51,131 nt of DNA from an uncultured Vibrio sp. (lineage in GTDB: Bacteria; Pseudomonadota; Gammaproteobacteria; Enterobacterales; Vibrionaceae), in the NCBI RefSeq assembly GCF_947488985.1, contig NZ_CANLBV010000023.1:1-51131 (forward strand), given 5' to 3'. Below the pieces are notes generated by a model, which searched no databases, was not told the origin of the DNA, and was given only the letters and a program-made list of their open reading frames with translations. The position numbers and the translations under genes are program-made. Positions 17,530 to 27,119 of this stretch are shown piece after piece. Positions within the stretch are counted from its first letter, which is position 1, and every line of letters begins with the position of its first letter.

Positions 17530-18510
17530 TTAAGAGCGTTTGAGCTTTTTGGCGATGTATTTTGTATCAAATAATTCTGGCCAATACATTTTAATATACC
17601 TCCCTGCCACCCAAATCACTAAGATTGTTGCGATAGTTAGCTCAAAGAAGCCAAACCTATGCAGCCAATACCATTGCGGGTATTCAGTCCCGAAAAGCGT
17701 GGTTAAATGGTGCATAGCAATCGCACTGATCACTGAAGGGAAAGTAACAGCAGCAATGGAAGGCTGGAATTTCAGGCGCATTAATCGGATATAACACAAG
17801 TAAATCAACAGGGTCATCGTGATGGCAATACCCGCCAACGCGCCAGTCAGAATTGGGTCTGGATTGTCGAAGTTAACCAAATATGCCGCTAAAGACAGGT
17901 TAACTGGGGCTGCCATAATAGCCAGTGTTGGCCTTGCTCTACGCGGTAGATTGCCTTCGAAAACTAAGCGATATAAGACCACTGGCAACATGAAGAAATA
18001 GATGCTAATACACGTGAGCGCGAGCGTTTCAGAAAATACCGTATGCCCAAATTGGGTGCCGGCTAAGGAACTGCTGATTAACCCTACCGGATACAGAAAC
18101 CAACTCGGAACAATGTTAGACATCTTGAAGTTGAGGATCTGGAAACTGAAGAACAACACCATCATGGTAAAATGCAGTAATAGCGCACAAAACCAAATAG
18201 GGTAGGCAACGCTCTGTGATATCTCGGCTAAATAGTCGCACAGGATCAGAAGCGCCATGCTCATTGGTGCCATTAGGCTGCCACTTAGCGGGTGGCGTAT
18301 ATCATTGAGGAAGGTATTAAAACTTGTGAGATAACGGAGTAACACTGGCAGTAATAATAAGGCACCAAATGCTGCAAGGTAGGGGCGAATGATTTCACCA
18401 ATACCGGGTATATATAAAGCCCAAGCTTGTCCTAGCCCAATCACTCCAAGTGCTAAAGACGCCTGAGAGGGCGGCACATTTTTTACTTGGGTTAATCTCC
18501 TCCAGTTCAA
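17530..18510 (-). CDS. TDT/SLAC1-family transporter (TehA-like)
   Basis: This 326-residue protein is almost entirely hydrophobic, with about ten membrane spans. It shows the TehA/Mae1/SLAC1 features: PPSQASLALGVIGLGQAWA at the start and a conserved HPLSGSLMAPMSMALL segment (about residues 73-90). Members carry tellurite, dicarboxylates, sulfite or act as anion channels, so the substrate cannot be stated. Translation likely starts at TTG 18510, because GGAG lies 8 bases upstream and no ATG fits. It appears monocistronic. Confidence 0.82.
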   Translation of the reverse strand: MNWRRLTQVKNVPPSQASLALGVIGLGQAWALYIPGIGEIIRPYLAAFGALLLLPVLLRYLTSFNTFLNDIRHPLSGSLMAPMSMALLILCDYLAEISQSVAYPIWFCALLLHFTMMVLFFSFQILNFKMSNIVPSWFLYPVGLISSSLAGTQFGHTVFSETLALTCISIYFFMLPVVLYRLVFEGNLPRRARPTLAIMAAPVNLSLAAYLVNFDNPDPILTGALAGIAITMTLLIYLCYIRLMRLKFQPSIAAVTFPSVISAIAMHHLTTLFGTEYPQWYWLHRFGFFELTIATILVIWVAGRYIKMYWPELFDTKYIAKKLKRS

Positions 18511-18764
18511 CGAATTTCTCCAACTTAGTTAATTTTTTAAAGGTACGGTTAATGATAAAGGGTATGGCTAAAGATAAAAATTATGCCCTAGAGCGAGCAT
18601 TCAGGCGTGCCGTTATTGGAACGGATCAGGCACTCAAATAAATTTGAGCGGGATGATAGCAAGTTTACCGTTTGCGTTTTTGGTTTTTCTATTGATTCTA
18701 AGCATTAATCGCGATCAAAGTGTGCTTTGCTGTTCGAGTTTTGAACGTTGCCTTTGGTTCAACA
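18511..18764. other. Gap upstream of the TDT gene with a possible 29-residue ORF
   Basis: Only weak coding signals occur. An ATG at 18552 with AAAGG upstream would encode 29 basic residues (MIKGMAKDKNYALERAFRRA and on). A hydrophobic frame starting at 18653 runs into the MITE and is probably broken by it. I cannot support either as a gene. Confidence 0.3.
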
Positions 18765-18913
18765 CTTTTAGCCGAACCCTTCGGGCAGCGTTTGCTGGTC
18801 ATTTCTACTACGTTATCGGCTTCTCATGTAGGCTAGCTACACATCGACGCCTCTGCTTTGTATAAATACCCAGCAACGCGCTGCAAAAATCAGCTCGAAA
18901 GGTCAACACACCC
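18765..18913. mobile_element. Partial MITE copy downstream of clcA
   Basis: These bases match 7800-7947 in inverted orientation and end in the TIR CGAAAGGTCAACACACCC, with one change from the other ends. The left half and its inverted repeat are absent or too diverged to recognise. The central hairpin is broken. It ends 5 bp from the clcA stop codon. Confidence 0.75.
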
Positions 18914-18918
18914 AAGTA

Positions 18919-20322
18919 TTATACCTTCTCTTGTTGAGGGAGATCTTGCTGTCTTAGCTTGTCATTTTTCAGCGTACGGTGAAGTAATTGACTGTAGATT
19001 GGCTGTCCACCGAGTACCTGAGCAATGATCACCGCCCCCAAGCAAGTAATGAGCAATGGCAGAATGAGGTAGTAGTTATTGGTCATTTCAATCACCAGAA
19101 GTATACCTGTAATTGGTGCCCGCACAGTCGCGGCAAATAAGGCACCCATACCCGCAATCGCAAATATACCCGGTTCAATGTTCAGTTCAGGAAAGAACGC
19201 AGCAGCGATAAGCCCAAATGTGTAACCAAAGAGGGTACCCAGTGCTAGCATAGGAGCAAAAATACCACCGGGTGCACCAGACCCGAAACAGAGTAGCGTA
19301 GTAAGAACACGGCCTATGAACAACAGCAGCAATACATTTACACTGAAATTACCATTGGTGATATCAGGAATGATAGTAATACCGCCGCCAGTTAATTCTG
19401 GTATGTAAAGAAGCAATAAACCAAAGCAGCCACCAATCAGTGTACCTGTCATGAGGTAGCGTTTGCGATCATTCTTATGTATTGCGACAAACATGTCTTG
19501 CGATAGCGTAATCAGCTTGTTGAAAATGACACCAAATAACCCGAATAACACGCCCAGTAGTAGGAATAACCACAGCGCGTTCAGTTCTGGTGATTGATAT
19601 TGCGGAACGGTAATAACAGCAGACTGACCATTAATGAAACGAAAGACAATATTTGCTGAGATTGCAGAGATAATGACGGCTTTAATTGAAATGAGCGTAT
19701 AGCGAAATTGTGGTCTCATTTCCTCTATGACGAACATAACACCGGCTAAGGGCGCATTGAAGGCAGCGGCTAAGCCTCCGGCTGCCCCTGCTGCGAGCAA
19801 TGAATGCCGAGTATCGTCATTTTTGACTCGAAATATATCCGTGATCATACGACCAATACTGCCGCCCATTTGAACCGTTGGTCCTTCACGGCCTAAAACC
19901 ATACCTGAGCCTAATGCACCCAAACCACCAAAGAATTTTACGGGCAATACTCGCCACCAACGAACAGGGCGCATGCCTTCCATTGCGCCTTCAATTTCAG
20001 GGATGCCTGAGCCAGCGGCTTCTGGAGCAAAGCGGTGAACGAGGAAGTAACCAATAAAAGCGAGTGCCGCGCTGACTAAGAAGGCGGCAAGCCACAGGGG
20101 TAAGTAGTGAACGAATTCATTTTTTAACCACTCAGTTCGTGTTTCTGAGATGAAATGAACCGCAATTTCGAAGTAACTGCCAACGACGCCAGCCAGTATA
20201 CCGACGATGCAAGAAAGAAAGAGGACCGAAGCCGGCGTTTTGTCTCTAGAGAGAAATTGGTTAATGGCATCCTTTGGCATTTTAGCTAACAGGGATTGCT
20301 TTATTTTCTCTCTTTTGGTCAT
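18919..20322 (-). CDS. clcA: H+/Cl- exchange transporter ClcA
   Basis: This 467-residue inner-membrane CLC antiporter swaps chloride for protons and supports acid resistance. The selectivity motifs are intact: [22 protein letters not shown] (with the gating Glu) and [13 protein letters not shown]. The chain has about 18 helices and no C-terminal CBS domains, as in E. coli ClcA. AGGACC precedes the ATG. A MITE ends 5 bp after the stop codon, so the original terminator has probably been replaced. Confidence 0.94.
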   Translation of the reverse strand: MTKREKIKQSLLAKMPKDAINQFLSRDKTPASVLFLSCIVGILAGVVGSYFEIAVHFISETRTEWLKNEFVHYLPLWLAAFLVSAALAFIGYFLVHRFAPEAAGSGIPEIEGAMEGMRPVRWWRVLPVKFFGGLGALGSGMVLGREGPTVQMGGSIGRMITDIFRVKNDDTRHSLLAAGAAGGLAAAFNAPLAGVMFVIEEMRPQFRYTLISIKAVIISAISANIVFRFINGQSAVITVPQYQSPELNALWLFLLLGVLFGLFGVIFNKLITLSQDMFVAIHKNDRKRYLMTGTLIGGCFGLLLLYIPELTGGGITIIPDITNGNFSVNVLLLLFIGRVLTTLLCFGSGAPGGIFAPMLALGTLFGYTFGLIAAAFFPELNIEPGIFAIAGMGALFAATVRAPITGILLVIEMTNNYYLILPLLITCLGAVIIAQVLGGQPIYSQLLHRTLKNDKLRQQDLPQQEKV

Positions 20323-20905
20323 TGAGGTCCTACTCCTGAGTTAATTCTGTGTCAGACTCAAATTATACGCTTCCTCGTTTTATCCTATAGCGGCAAATAC
20401 GCAAAGTTGAATTCCATTTATGAAACAAGTCTATGATATATGCGGAATTTGGGCGTTATTATGGCGCCTAGATCACATTTTGAGCAGCTTTTTTGGTGGC
20501 AGCTTGAATTACCCTCAAAATGAACCATAGTTAAATCGTAAAGCAACATAACGAACCGAAAGGAGAAGTGAGGTTTTACACACAATTTGGATGGACTCAG
20601 AAAAAACATTTTAGTTCCTCGTTCAATGTTCAGGTCGATATTTAAGGCTTCCTGATTCGCGAACTCACGATTGAGTAACGAGGGTGAGGCGTACTCCTGA
20701 AGTACGCCTTTAGTTTGTCTGGAGTATCCCATTTCCGCTTTATCTTCCTATCCGAAGCGACTCTGGCTACATAAGCATTAACCTCTATAGAGACATTAAA
20801 CGCGTTATAAGTATCAACCTCGATTTACGATTGTTGCTGTTAACAATCGTTTGGGGTCAATTTTTCGGTGATTAAGTATATACTCCCTCAAAAAGGAGAA
20901 CTGAT
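20323..20905. other. 583-bp divergent intergenic region, clcA to yeiR
   Basis: No convincing gene is present. A 104-codon minus-strand frame at 20418-20732 has no family look and no Shine-Dalgarno. Two inverted repeats stand out: GGCGTACT-N5-AGTACGCC at 20688-20708 and ACGATTGTT-N6-AACAATCGT at 20827-20850. Confidence 0.5.
20827..20850. promoter_or_regulatory. Inverted repeat upstream of yeiR
   Basis: The perfect 9-bp arms ACGATTGTT and AACAATCGT are separated by 6 bases and lie 55 bp before the yeiR ATG. It may be an operator. It does not match the classical Zur box sequence, though yeiR-type genes are sometimes metal-regulated. Confidence 0.5.
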
Positions 20906-21889
20906 ATGACCCAAAAAGTCCCAACAAGCATTATGACCGGTTTCCTCGGGGTTGGTAAAACGACAGCCATTTTAAATCTGCTTAAAAACAAACCTGAAAA
21001 CGAAAACTGGGCTGTTTTGGTGAATGAGTTTGGGGAGATCGGCATTGATGGCGCACTTATGACGGATCAAGGTGCTTTGATTAAAGAAGTACCGGGTGGT
21101 TGCATGTGTTGTACTGCGGGCGTGCCGATGTCGGTTGGTATTAACGCTTTGCTACGCCAGAAACCGGATCGCTTATTGATTGAGCCAACAGGGCTTGGTC
21201 ACCCAAAGCAGGTGATCGCGACACTGACTTCACAGCAGTACGCCCCGTATGTTGAGCTTAAAGCGACGATAGGTCTGGTCGATCCGCGAAACTTATCCAA
21301 TGAAAAGTACACATTAAACCAGAACTTTAATGATCAATTAGACAGTGCTGACGTGATTATTGGTACTAAGGTGGATCTTGTTCATTCTGAAGACATCGAT
21401 GTGTTTAATGATTGGGTGGCGGATCAAACGCCCCCAAAAGTCTTCCATACGCTCATTCATGATGGTCAAGTGCCATTAGAAGTACTCGATATTGAAAGAG
21501 TACATGGCAGCGCATCGTCACATATTGAAGCGCACCATCACGAACATGCCGAACAAGAGCCTCAATTCCTACTTCCTCCCGGGGAAGCCTTCATCCGTAA
21601 AGAGAATAAAGGGCAGGGTTACTTTAGCTGTGGTTGGCTGTTTGGCGCAGAATATAAGTTTGATTTCGACGCACTGTTTTCCATGTTGTCGGATCTAACG
21701 GCTGAGCGTGTCAAAGCCGTCGTCAATACTAATCAAGGTTGCTACGCTTTTAATGTGGCGAATCAAGTTGTGTCTGTTAACGAAATTGCACTAGATGGCT
21801 TTGAGTCTCGACTAGAAGTGATTGACTCACAGCTTATGCCTTGGGGCGATCTTGAGCCGATTCTCCTAAAGCTATGTGGTATTAAGTAG
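20906..21889 (+). CDS. yeiR: COG0523 GTPase YeiR, zinc-binding metallochaperone-like
   Basis: The 327-residue cytosolic G3E GTPase aligns throughout with E. coli YeiR. It has Walker A GFLGVGKTT (12-20), the metal-binding GGCMCC motif (CxCC), EPTGLGHPKQ (a YeiR signature) and a later TKVD G4 motif. A His-rich run (HIEAHHHEHAEQ) near residue 206 is a likely extra metal-binding loop. YeiR binds zinc and hydrolyses GTP, and its client is not settled. AAAAAGGAGA lies just upstream of the ATG. The gene is monocistronic. Confidence 0.92.
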   Translation: MTQKVPTSIMTGFLGVGKTTAILNLLKNKPENENWAVLVNEFGEIGIDGALMTDQGALIKEVPGGCMCCTAGVPMSVGINALLRQKPDRLLIEPTGLGHPKQVIATLTSQQYAPYVELKATIGLVDPRNLSNEKYTLNQNFNDQLDSADVIIGTKVDLVHSEDIDVFNDWVADQTPPKVFHTLIHDGQVPLEVLDIERVHGSASSHIEAHHHEHAEQEPQFLLPPGEAFIRKENKGQGYFSCGWLFGAEYKFDFDALFSMLSDLTAERVKAVVNTNQGCYAFNVANQVVSVNEIALDGFESRLEVIDSQLMPWGDLEPILLKLCGIK

Positions 21890-21990
21890 CTCTATTTTTG
21901 CTATTTATACCAATGATCTCGGTGTTTACTTCGTCCTGCATGGGGTAGACGCCAGATTTAATGAGAAAACTTGCGTTATATCACGATAAA

Positions 21991-22006
21991 TGTGAGATAA
22001 ATCACT
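21991..22006. promoter_or_regulatory. CRP-like site upstream of the helicase gene
   Basis: TGTGAGATAAATCACT fits TGTGA-N6-TCACA in 9 of 10 positions. It is centred about 73 bp before the helicase ATG. No -35 can be assigned with confidence. Confidence 0.55.
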
Positions 22007-22071
22007 CTAATTACTTTATAGTGCTCGGCTGAAATAAGAATGTAGGCTGTCTGCTTAAGGAACTCGTAACA

Positions 22072-23358
22072 ATGTCATTTTCCTCTCAAGGTTTTGCTCC
22101 TGAATTAGTCAAAGCGTTGACTGAGTGTGGTTATGAAAAACTCACTCCAATTCAACAAAAAGCGATCCCAATGGCTCGTAAAGGCCATGATATTTTTGCT
22201 ACTGCTCAAACGGGTACGGGTAAAACAGCGGCATTCTCATTGCCGGTTATCCAACACCTTTTGAACAGCGGTAAAAAGGCGTCGAGAGGAACGGCTCGCG
22301 GCCTTATTCTTGCTCCCACTCGTGAGCTTGCAGCGCAGATCGCACAAAACATCAAAGACTACGTTAAATACACTCAACTGAGTGTTTCTGCGGTTTACGG
22401 TGGTAACAAGATGTCTTCACAAGTTCGTCAACTAGAACTGGGTGTCGATATTTTGGTTGCAACCCCTGGCCGTTTAGAAGAGCACTTAGAAGCGGGTAAC
22501 GTGTCTATCGCAAACCTAGAGTTTCTAGTCTTCGATGAAGCTGACCGTATCCTTGATATGGGCTTTATCAATGCCGTTCGTAAGATCATGTTGGATGTTG
22601 AAACATCGCCGCAAATCATGATGTTCTCTGCGACGACTTCAACTCAGTTGAACCAACTGTCGGTTGATATTTTACGTAAACCTAAGCGTATTAGTGTAGA
22701 GCGTGAAAACTCAACAGCTGCGACGGTCGGTCACGTGGTTTACCCTGTCGATCAAGAGCGTAAAACCGAACTGCTTTCTGAACTAATTGGTCGTAAAAAC
22801 TGGCGTCAAGTGCTTGTGTTCGTGAACTACAAAGAAACCGCAAACGATGTGGTTAAAGAGCTTAAGCTAGATGGCATTAAAGCGGTATTGTGCCACGGTG
22901 ATAAAGCGCAAAGTGCTCGTCGTCGTGCTCTAGACGATTTTAAAGAAGGCAAAGCGCGTGTAATGGTAGCAACAGACGTTGCGGCGCGTGGTCTTGATAT
23001 CGAAGACTTACCACACGTCATTAACTATGACATGCCTTTCCTAGCAGAAGACTATGTTCACCGTATTGGCCGTACAGGTCGTGCAGGTAAGCAAGGTCAC
23101 GCTGTCTCTTTCGTTAACCGCGAAGAAGAGCTGACGGTTGTTCAAGTTGAGAAACTAATTCAACAGCGTATTCGTCGTGTTGAACAGCCGGGTTATGAGC
23201 CGAAAAAACGTGATGCTTACATTGAAAAGCTGAACACTAAATCGGCTTACAAAAACCGCCAAGGTCGTAAGAACAACGCAAACGAAGAGCCTCAAGATCA
23301 AGCAAGCGCAGAACGTCGTTTGACTATGATGAAGCGAATTAAAAACCGTCGTAAGTAA
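22072..23358 (+). CDS. rhlE: DEAD-box RNA helicase, RhlE type
   Basis: This 428-residue ATP-dependent RNA helicase carries the complete motif set: Q motif (TPIQQKAIP), AQTGTGKT, PTRELA, TPGRLEE, DEAD, SAT, then ARGLDIE and HRIGRTGRAG. It ends in a basic, likely disordered tail (RRLTMMKRIKNRRK). The tail and the core spacing fit the RhlE subgroup, which remodels rRNA and mRNA, often in the cold. A CRP-like site lies in the 180-bp upstream gap, and a terminator follows the gene. The exact RNA substrate is not known. Confidence 0.9.
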   Translation: MSFSSQGFAPELVKALTECGYEKLTPIQQKAIPMARKGHDIFATAQTGTGKTAAFSLPVIQHLLNSGKKASRGTARGLILAPTRELAAQIAQNIKDYVKYTQLSVSAVYGGNKMSSQVRQLELGVDILVATPGRLEEHLEAGNVSIANLEFLVFDEADRILDMGFINAVRKIMLDVETSPQIMMFSATTSTQLNQLSVDILRKPKRISVERENSTAATVGHVVYPVDQERKTELLSELIGRKNWRQVLVFVNYKETANDVVKELKLDGIKAVLCHGDKAQSARRRALDDFKEGKARVMVATDVAARGLDIEDLPHVINYDMPFLAEDYVHRIGRTGRAGKQGHAVSFVNREEELTVVQVEKLIQQRIRRVEQPGYEPKKRDAYIEKLNTKSAYKNRQGRKNNANEEPQDQASAERRLTMMKRIKNRRK

Positions 23359-23374
23359 CGATGGTGGGTGATTG

Positions 23375-23404
23375 AAAAGAGCCACAGTTATGTGGCTCTT
23401 TTTG
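23375..23404 (+). terminator. Terminator after the helicase gene
   Basis: AAAAGAGCCACA pairs with TGTGGCTCTTTT around GTTA, followed by T. Confidence 0.9.
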
Positions 23405-23524
23405 TTTGTATATTGTCATCCCAACTTCGTTTTAACATCGCTTCATTTCGAGCTCGCGTAATAATAAGAAGCATCAAAGCAAAATAAGAACCATCAAATA
23501 AAAATAAGTCGATAAGGTAATAAT

Positions 23525-24145
23525 ATGGATAGTGCGCTACTTTGGGCTTTTATTCCCACGTTTTTCTTTGTATCAATCACGCCCGGCATGTGTATGACCT
23601 TGGCGTTAACGTTGGGCATGAGCATCGGTTACAAGCGTACATTATGGATGATGGTCGGTGAACTGGCCGGAGTTGCTGTGGTTTCGGTCGCGGCAGTATT
23701 AGGTATCGCTTCGATCATGTTGAATTACCCATGGCTATTTACAGGCTTCAAGTTTGTGGGTGCAGGGTACTTGTTCTATTTGGGCGTTCAGATGTGGCGC
23801 TCAAGAGGGAAACTGGCGATAAGTACTGATAATCAAGAAGCTCAAGTAAATAATGATTGGGACTTGGTGGTTCAAGGTTTTGTTACTGCGATTGCGAATC
23901 CGAAAGGCTGGGCGTTTATGATTTCTTTACTTCCTCCTTTCATTAACAGTAGTAAAGACTTAGCACCGCAGTTGTTGATTCTGGTGTCGATTATTCTTGT
24001 TTCTGAATTTGTTTGTATGACTCTGTACGCGACAGGTGGTAAGAGCCTTAAGCACATGCTCGGTAAGGCAGACAATGTGAAGTTGATGAACCGTATTGCA
24101 GGTACACTGATGATGGGCGTGGGTGTGTGGTTGTTTGTGAGTTAA
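23525..24145 (+). CDS. LysE/RhtB-family amino acid exporter
   Basis: The 206-residue protein has six predicted membrane spans and the LysE superfamily start (FIPTFFFVSITPGMCMTLALTLGMSIGYK), with the Pro-Gly break in the first helix. It also has KFVGAGYLFYLGVQMWRS in the middle and GFVTAIANPKGWAFM, a family hallmark. These inner-membrane proteins export amino acids such as lysine, threonine or homoserine. The substrate cannot be called here. AAGG lies 7 bases upstream of the ATG. The gene stands alone. Confidence 0.88.
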   Translation: MDSALLWAFIPTFFFVSITPGMCMTLALTLGMSIGYKRTLWMMVGELAGVAVVSVAAVLGIASIMLNYPWLFTGFKFVGAGYLFYLGVQMWRSRGKLAISTDNQEAQVNNDWDLVVQGFVTAIANPKGWAFMISLLPPFINSSKDLAPQLLILVSIILVSEFVCMTLYATGGKSLKHMLGKADNVKLMNRIAGTLMMGVGVWLFVS

Positions 24146-24162
24146 CTCTGGTTAGCCTACAA

Positions 24163-24199
24163 CGAGAAGAGATCCCGACTCAGTCGTTCCTCCTTCTCG
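24163..24199. repeat. Palindromic dispersed-repeat candidate
   Basis: The arms CGAGAAG and CTTCTCG enclose 23 bases beginning AGATCCCGACTCAG and ending in CCTC. I believe similar GAGAAGAGATCCCGAC elements recur in Vibrio genomes between genes, but only one copy is in this window. Confidence 0.4.
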
Positions 24200-24292
24200 A
24201 GGATGACGTGTACTTGGGATGATGAGTACTTAGGATTACGGTGGTTTTTGAAAATTCGGATTCTTACTTAAACCAAAGAATGAATAGAATAT

Positions 24293-24331
24293 AAAAAGAG
24301 CGATAGGGTATTTGGCCTTATCGCTCTTTTT
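24293..24331. terminator. Bidirectional terminator between lysE-type gene and phoX
   Basis: AAAAAGAGCGATA pairs with TATCGCTCTTTTT, with A- and T-runs on both sides. It lies between the convergent exporter and PhoX genes. Confidence 0.9.
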
Positions 24332-24399
24332 GATTTTACTTAGCTAGCGAACAGAAACTAGATAACAGTAAGGTTGCTGACCTTATCTAGATTTGCTTA

Positions 24400-26427
24400 T
24401 TAAACTGCGATTTCACCACCGTCTTCACGGCGAATCACAACGGTAGATGATCTTGGACGAACATTACCTTGAGTTTGAGCCGTTGCATCTTCTGAAGATG
24501 GCCAGTTTGCCGGGTGTTGAATGTTCACAAATAGTGATTTGAAATCTGGGCTGATAGTAAAGCCTGTTACTTCGCATCCGTTTGGACCAACAAAGAAGCG
24601 CTTTAGCTGTGCTTGGTTGTTTGCATCAATCGTCGCGCTGTTGCCTTTGTCATCCGTTAGCTGAGATGGAACCACAGCCAGCATTTGGTCATTGGTGTAG
24701 CCCGTTACTTCGTCTGCGCCGTTATCTGTCTGAATCCATAATATGCCACGAGCATCAAACGCTAAGCCGTCAGGGCTCGCGAACTGGTTCATCTCTGTTA
24801 GACCAGAGCGGTTGATGGATTTGTCTTCCACTGCAGGTGAACCGAATACAAAGATATCCCAATCGAATTCGCTCGCAGTTTTGCCTTCGTCCCAACGGAT
24901 AACATGACCAAACTTGTTGTTTACGCGAGGGTTCGCTGAATTGGCCTCTTTACGCTTATTGTTGTTCGTTAGCGTTAGGTAAGCGGTACCTGTCATAGGG
25001 TCAACAGAGCACCATTCAGGGCGATCCATTGGCGTTGCGCCGACAAGGTCAGCTGCACCTGCTGTATTAACGATAAGTGCTGCTTGAGAGTTAAAAGTAT
25101 CACTTAGCTTGCCACCATTTGTGGTTTTGCTGTTCAATGTTAATGGTAACCATGTACCTGAACCGTCGTCGTTGAACTTAGCGACGTAAAGCGTACCTTT
25201 GTCCATGTACTTGTCGCCAGCATTTAGGCGGTTATTTGGCTCAGCATCACGCGGGTCCCATTTCGCCTCAGAAACAAATTTGTAGAGGTATTCGAAGCGA
25301 GAATCGTGGCCAGAGTAGAATACGATTGGCTCGCCTTCCGTTAATTTACCAAACGTACAACCTTCATGGCGGAAGCAACCTAAAGCTGAGCGTTTCTTCG
25401 CACGTGAGTTTGCTGTATATGGATCGATTTCAACAATGTAGCCGTGACCGTGTGCTTCGTTACGGTAATCGTCCATTGGTGAATCAGCGGTTGGTGTTAC
25501 ATCAAAGCGTGCAAACTCGTCCAAGCGTTCTTGTTTGTCACCTGAAAGTGTGTCCCAACCGTAACGTGTTTTATCAGTTGCAATGCCGATACGCTCTTGA
25601 CCTGGTGTCGTTGTACCTTTATTGACGAAGTAACCCGGCCAGTTCTCTTCACAAGTTAGGTAAGTCCCCCAAGGTGTGTAGCCGTTACCACAGTTATTTA
25701 ATGTGCCGCGAGCTTGGCTGCCGTCTTGTGAGAATTTGGTTTTGGTAAACTCACTGTAAGCAACAGGGCCAGATAGCTCCATTACTGTCGCGCCTGTGTA
25801 GCGACGGTTAAGCGGGTCGTTGTGGACCATTACCCATTGATTACCTTCAAGCTTAACGCGAACCACACTCACGCCGTGTGCGTTGATCTCTTTGCGTACT
25901 TCATCAATATTAGGACGAGCGCCTTCATTGTATGTAGGACCATTAGCGTGCAGGGCTTTTTGGTCAATGTATTCGTGGTTGATCACCAACAAACCATCAT
26001 TGCTGTTCCCATCAAGCGGGAAGAAGTGCATGCCATCGTGGTGCATTCCCAGTGCGTTGGCTTGGTCTTGTGCGTTGTTTGTACCGTCTTTTAGCCAAGC
26101 ATTACCTTGCTTGTTAAGTGGCGTGCCCCAAGGGACGAGCACTTGTGCTATGTAGCCTTTCGGTACGACAACACTGTCAGTCAATGAGCCTTTAACCGAT
26201 TCAAACGTGAGAGTTGCGGTGCTTTTCTGCGCGCCCGTTGCTTGCATTGTTGCAGCGTTAGCTGTGCTGTGACCCGCTAAACCAAACGAGCCAAAAGCAG
26301 TCATTGCACTGATGCCTAAACCGCCTTTTAATACGTTTCTTCTTGAAAGATTTGCATCTAGAACTTCTTCGAAGGGTTTGTTTTTACTCTTGTTAAAACG
26401 AGTGCTATCAAATGTTTCCTTGCTCAT
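24400..26427 (-). CDS. phoX: PhoX-family alkaline phosphatase (DUF839), Tat-exported
   Basis: This 675-residue periplasmic phosphatase of the calcium- and iron-dependent PhoX type releases phosphate from phosphomonoesters. A twin-arginine signal (SRRNVLKGGLGISA near residues 28-41) indicates export in folded form with cofactors. Family landmarks include LVINHEYIDQ, NNCGNGYTPWGTYLTCEENWPGYF, EAHGHGYIVEIDPY and PDGLAFDARGILWIQTD. AGGAAG lies 8 bases before the ATG. Two CTGTCAC-like half-sites upstream (26517-26546) suggest PhoB control, which is usual for phoX. It is monocistronic. Confidence 0.92.
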   Translation of the reverse strand: MSKETFDSTRFNKSKNKPFEEVLDANLSRRNVLKGGLGISAMTAFGSFGLAGHSTANAATMQATGAQKSTATLTFESVKGSLTDSVVVPKGYIAQVLVPWGTPLNKQGNAWLKDGTNNAQDQANALGMHHDGMHFFPLDGNSNDGLLVINHEYIDQKALHANGPTYNEGARPNIDEVRKEINAHGVSVVRVKLEGNQWVMVHNDPLNRRYTGATVMELSGPVAYSEFTKTKFSQDGSQARGTLNNCGNGYTPWGTYLTCEENWPGYFVNKGTTTPGQERIGIATDKTRYGWDTLSGDKQERLDEFARFDVTPTADSPMDDYRNEAHGHGYIVEIDPYTANSRAKKRSALGCFRHEGCTFGKLTEGEPIVFYSGHDSRFEYLYKFVSEAKWDPRDAEPNNRLNAGDKYMDKGTLYVAKFNDDGSGTWLPLTLNSKTTNGGKLSDTFNSQAALIVNTAGAADLVGATPMDRPEWCSVDPMTGTAYLTLTNNNKRKEANSANPRVNNKFGHVIRWDEGKTASEFDWDIFVFGSPAVEDKSINRSGLTEMNQFASPDGLAFDARGILWIQTDNGADEVTGYTNDQMLAVVPSQLTDDKGNSATIDANNQAQLKRFFVGPNGCEVTGFTISPDFKSLFVNIQHPANWPSSEDATAQTQGNVRPRSSTVVIRREDGGEIAV

Positions 26428-26516
26428 CGCGACGGCTTCCTATTAGCTGACTTTATTATTCGTTATTTATGACTTACCCACCTACTGATTGATTTGTTAG
26501 TAAAATGGGTGAATGT

Positions 26517-26546
26517 GTGACTAATTGTGAGGTGGTTAAGTGACAG
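26517..26546 (-). promoter_or_regulatory. Pho-box-like half-sites upstream of phoX
   Basis: On the minus strand CTGTCAC (26546-26540) and TAGTCAC (26523-26517) are 23 bp apart, close to the 22 bp of two PhoB repeats. The repeat between them is degenerate. This is a candidate only. Confidence 0.35.
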
Positions 26547-26672
26547 GTTTTTATGTTTTTTATTAAGGTTTTGTTTCTGAATTGCCATGGCGCTTCTCAT
26601 GCAAGACAAAACACTTGGGGGTTACGCTGGAACTGTGTATAAATGCTTAATCAAATGAAAAGAGAGACAGTT

Positions 26673-27014
26673 ATGAAATTAGATAAAATTGAAAACAAAA
26701 ATCGTCGCCTACGCAAAAAGCTATACCTAAGTGAATTTGCGATTCTGGGTTTTGAGGTAAGCTGCAAGACATCGATTGCTGATTTTGACCAATACGATGT
26801 GTTCATTGACGAGTTCATCGATTTCATTGACAGCATCGGCTTATGCTTTGGTGGCGGTGGCCTTGAGCTGTTTGAAGGTTTCTTATGCTCTATCCAGCGT
26901 TACCGTTCTGTAACTGAAGCGGAGCAACTGCAAGTTGCACAGTGGCTTGAAGCGCGTGCTGAAGTAACGAAAGTTGAAGTAAGCGAGCTTATTGACGCAA
27001 ACTACGCGTTTTAA
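26673..27014 (+). CDS. yggL: YggL-family 50S ribosome-binding protein
   Basis: Start set at ATG 26673, giving 113 residues that open MKLDKIENKNRRLRKKLYL. The upstream in-frame ATG codons lack conserved sequence. RRLRKKLYLSEFAILGFEV and the later GGGLELFEGFLC match YggL, a small protein reported to bind the 50S subunit. It has an acidic middle and the C-terminal QWLEAR-SELID pattern. It is divergent from phoX and followed by a strong terminator. Confidence 0.85.
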   Translation: MKLDKIENKNRRLRKKLYLSEFAILGFEVSCKTSIADFDQYDVFIDEFIDFIDSIGLCFGGGGLELFEGFLCSIQRYRSVTEAEQLQVAQWLEARAEVTKVEVSELIDANYAF

Positions 27015-27087
27015 ATTGATGTTGTACTGTTAGCTTTGCTTAGAGGCCTATACGGCTTCTAGAACGAGCAACAATACACAAAAATAG

Positions 27088-27119
27088 AGGCCGAATCGGT
27101 AAGTCGATTCGGCCTTTTT
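27088..27119 (+). terminator. Terminator after yggL
   Basis: AGGCCGAATCG pairs perfectly with CGATTCGGCCT around a 6-base loop, followed by T. Confidence 0.9.

Noticed and set aside
18450..18641. 63-codon ORF upstream of the TDT gene
   Set aside because: Its first half is antisense to the TDT gene. The later half could be a 29-residue peptide but has no support beyond a weak Shine-Dalgarno.
20418..20732. 104-codon minus-strand ORF between clcA and yeiR
   Set aside because: It has no Shine-Dalgarno, no recognisable family and a palindrome inside it. It is probably a chance frame.
25236..25625. 129-codon ORF antisense to phoX
   Set aside because: It lies wholly within phoX on the other strand and reads as a shadow of its codon pattern.
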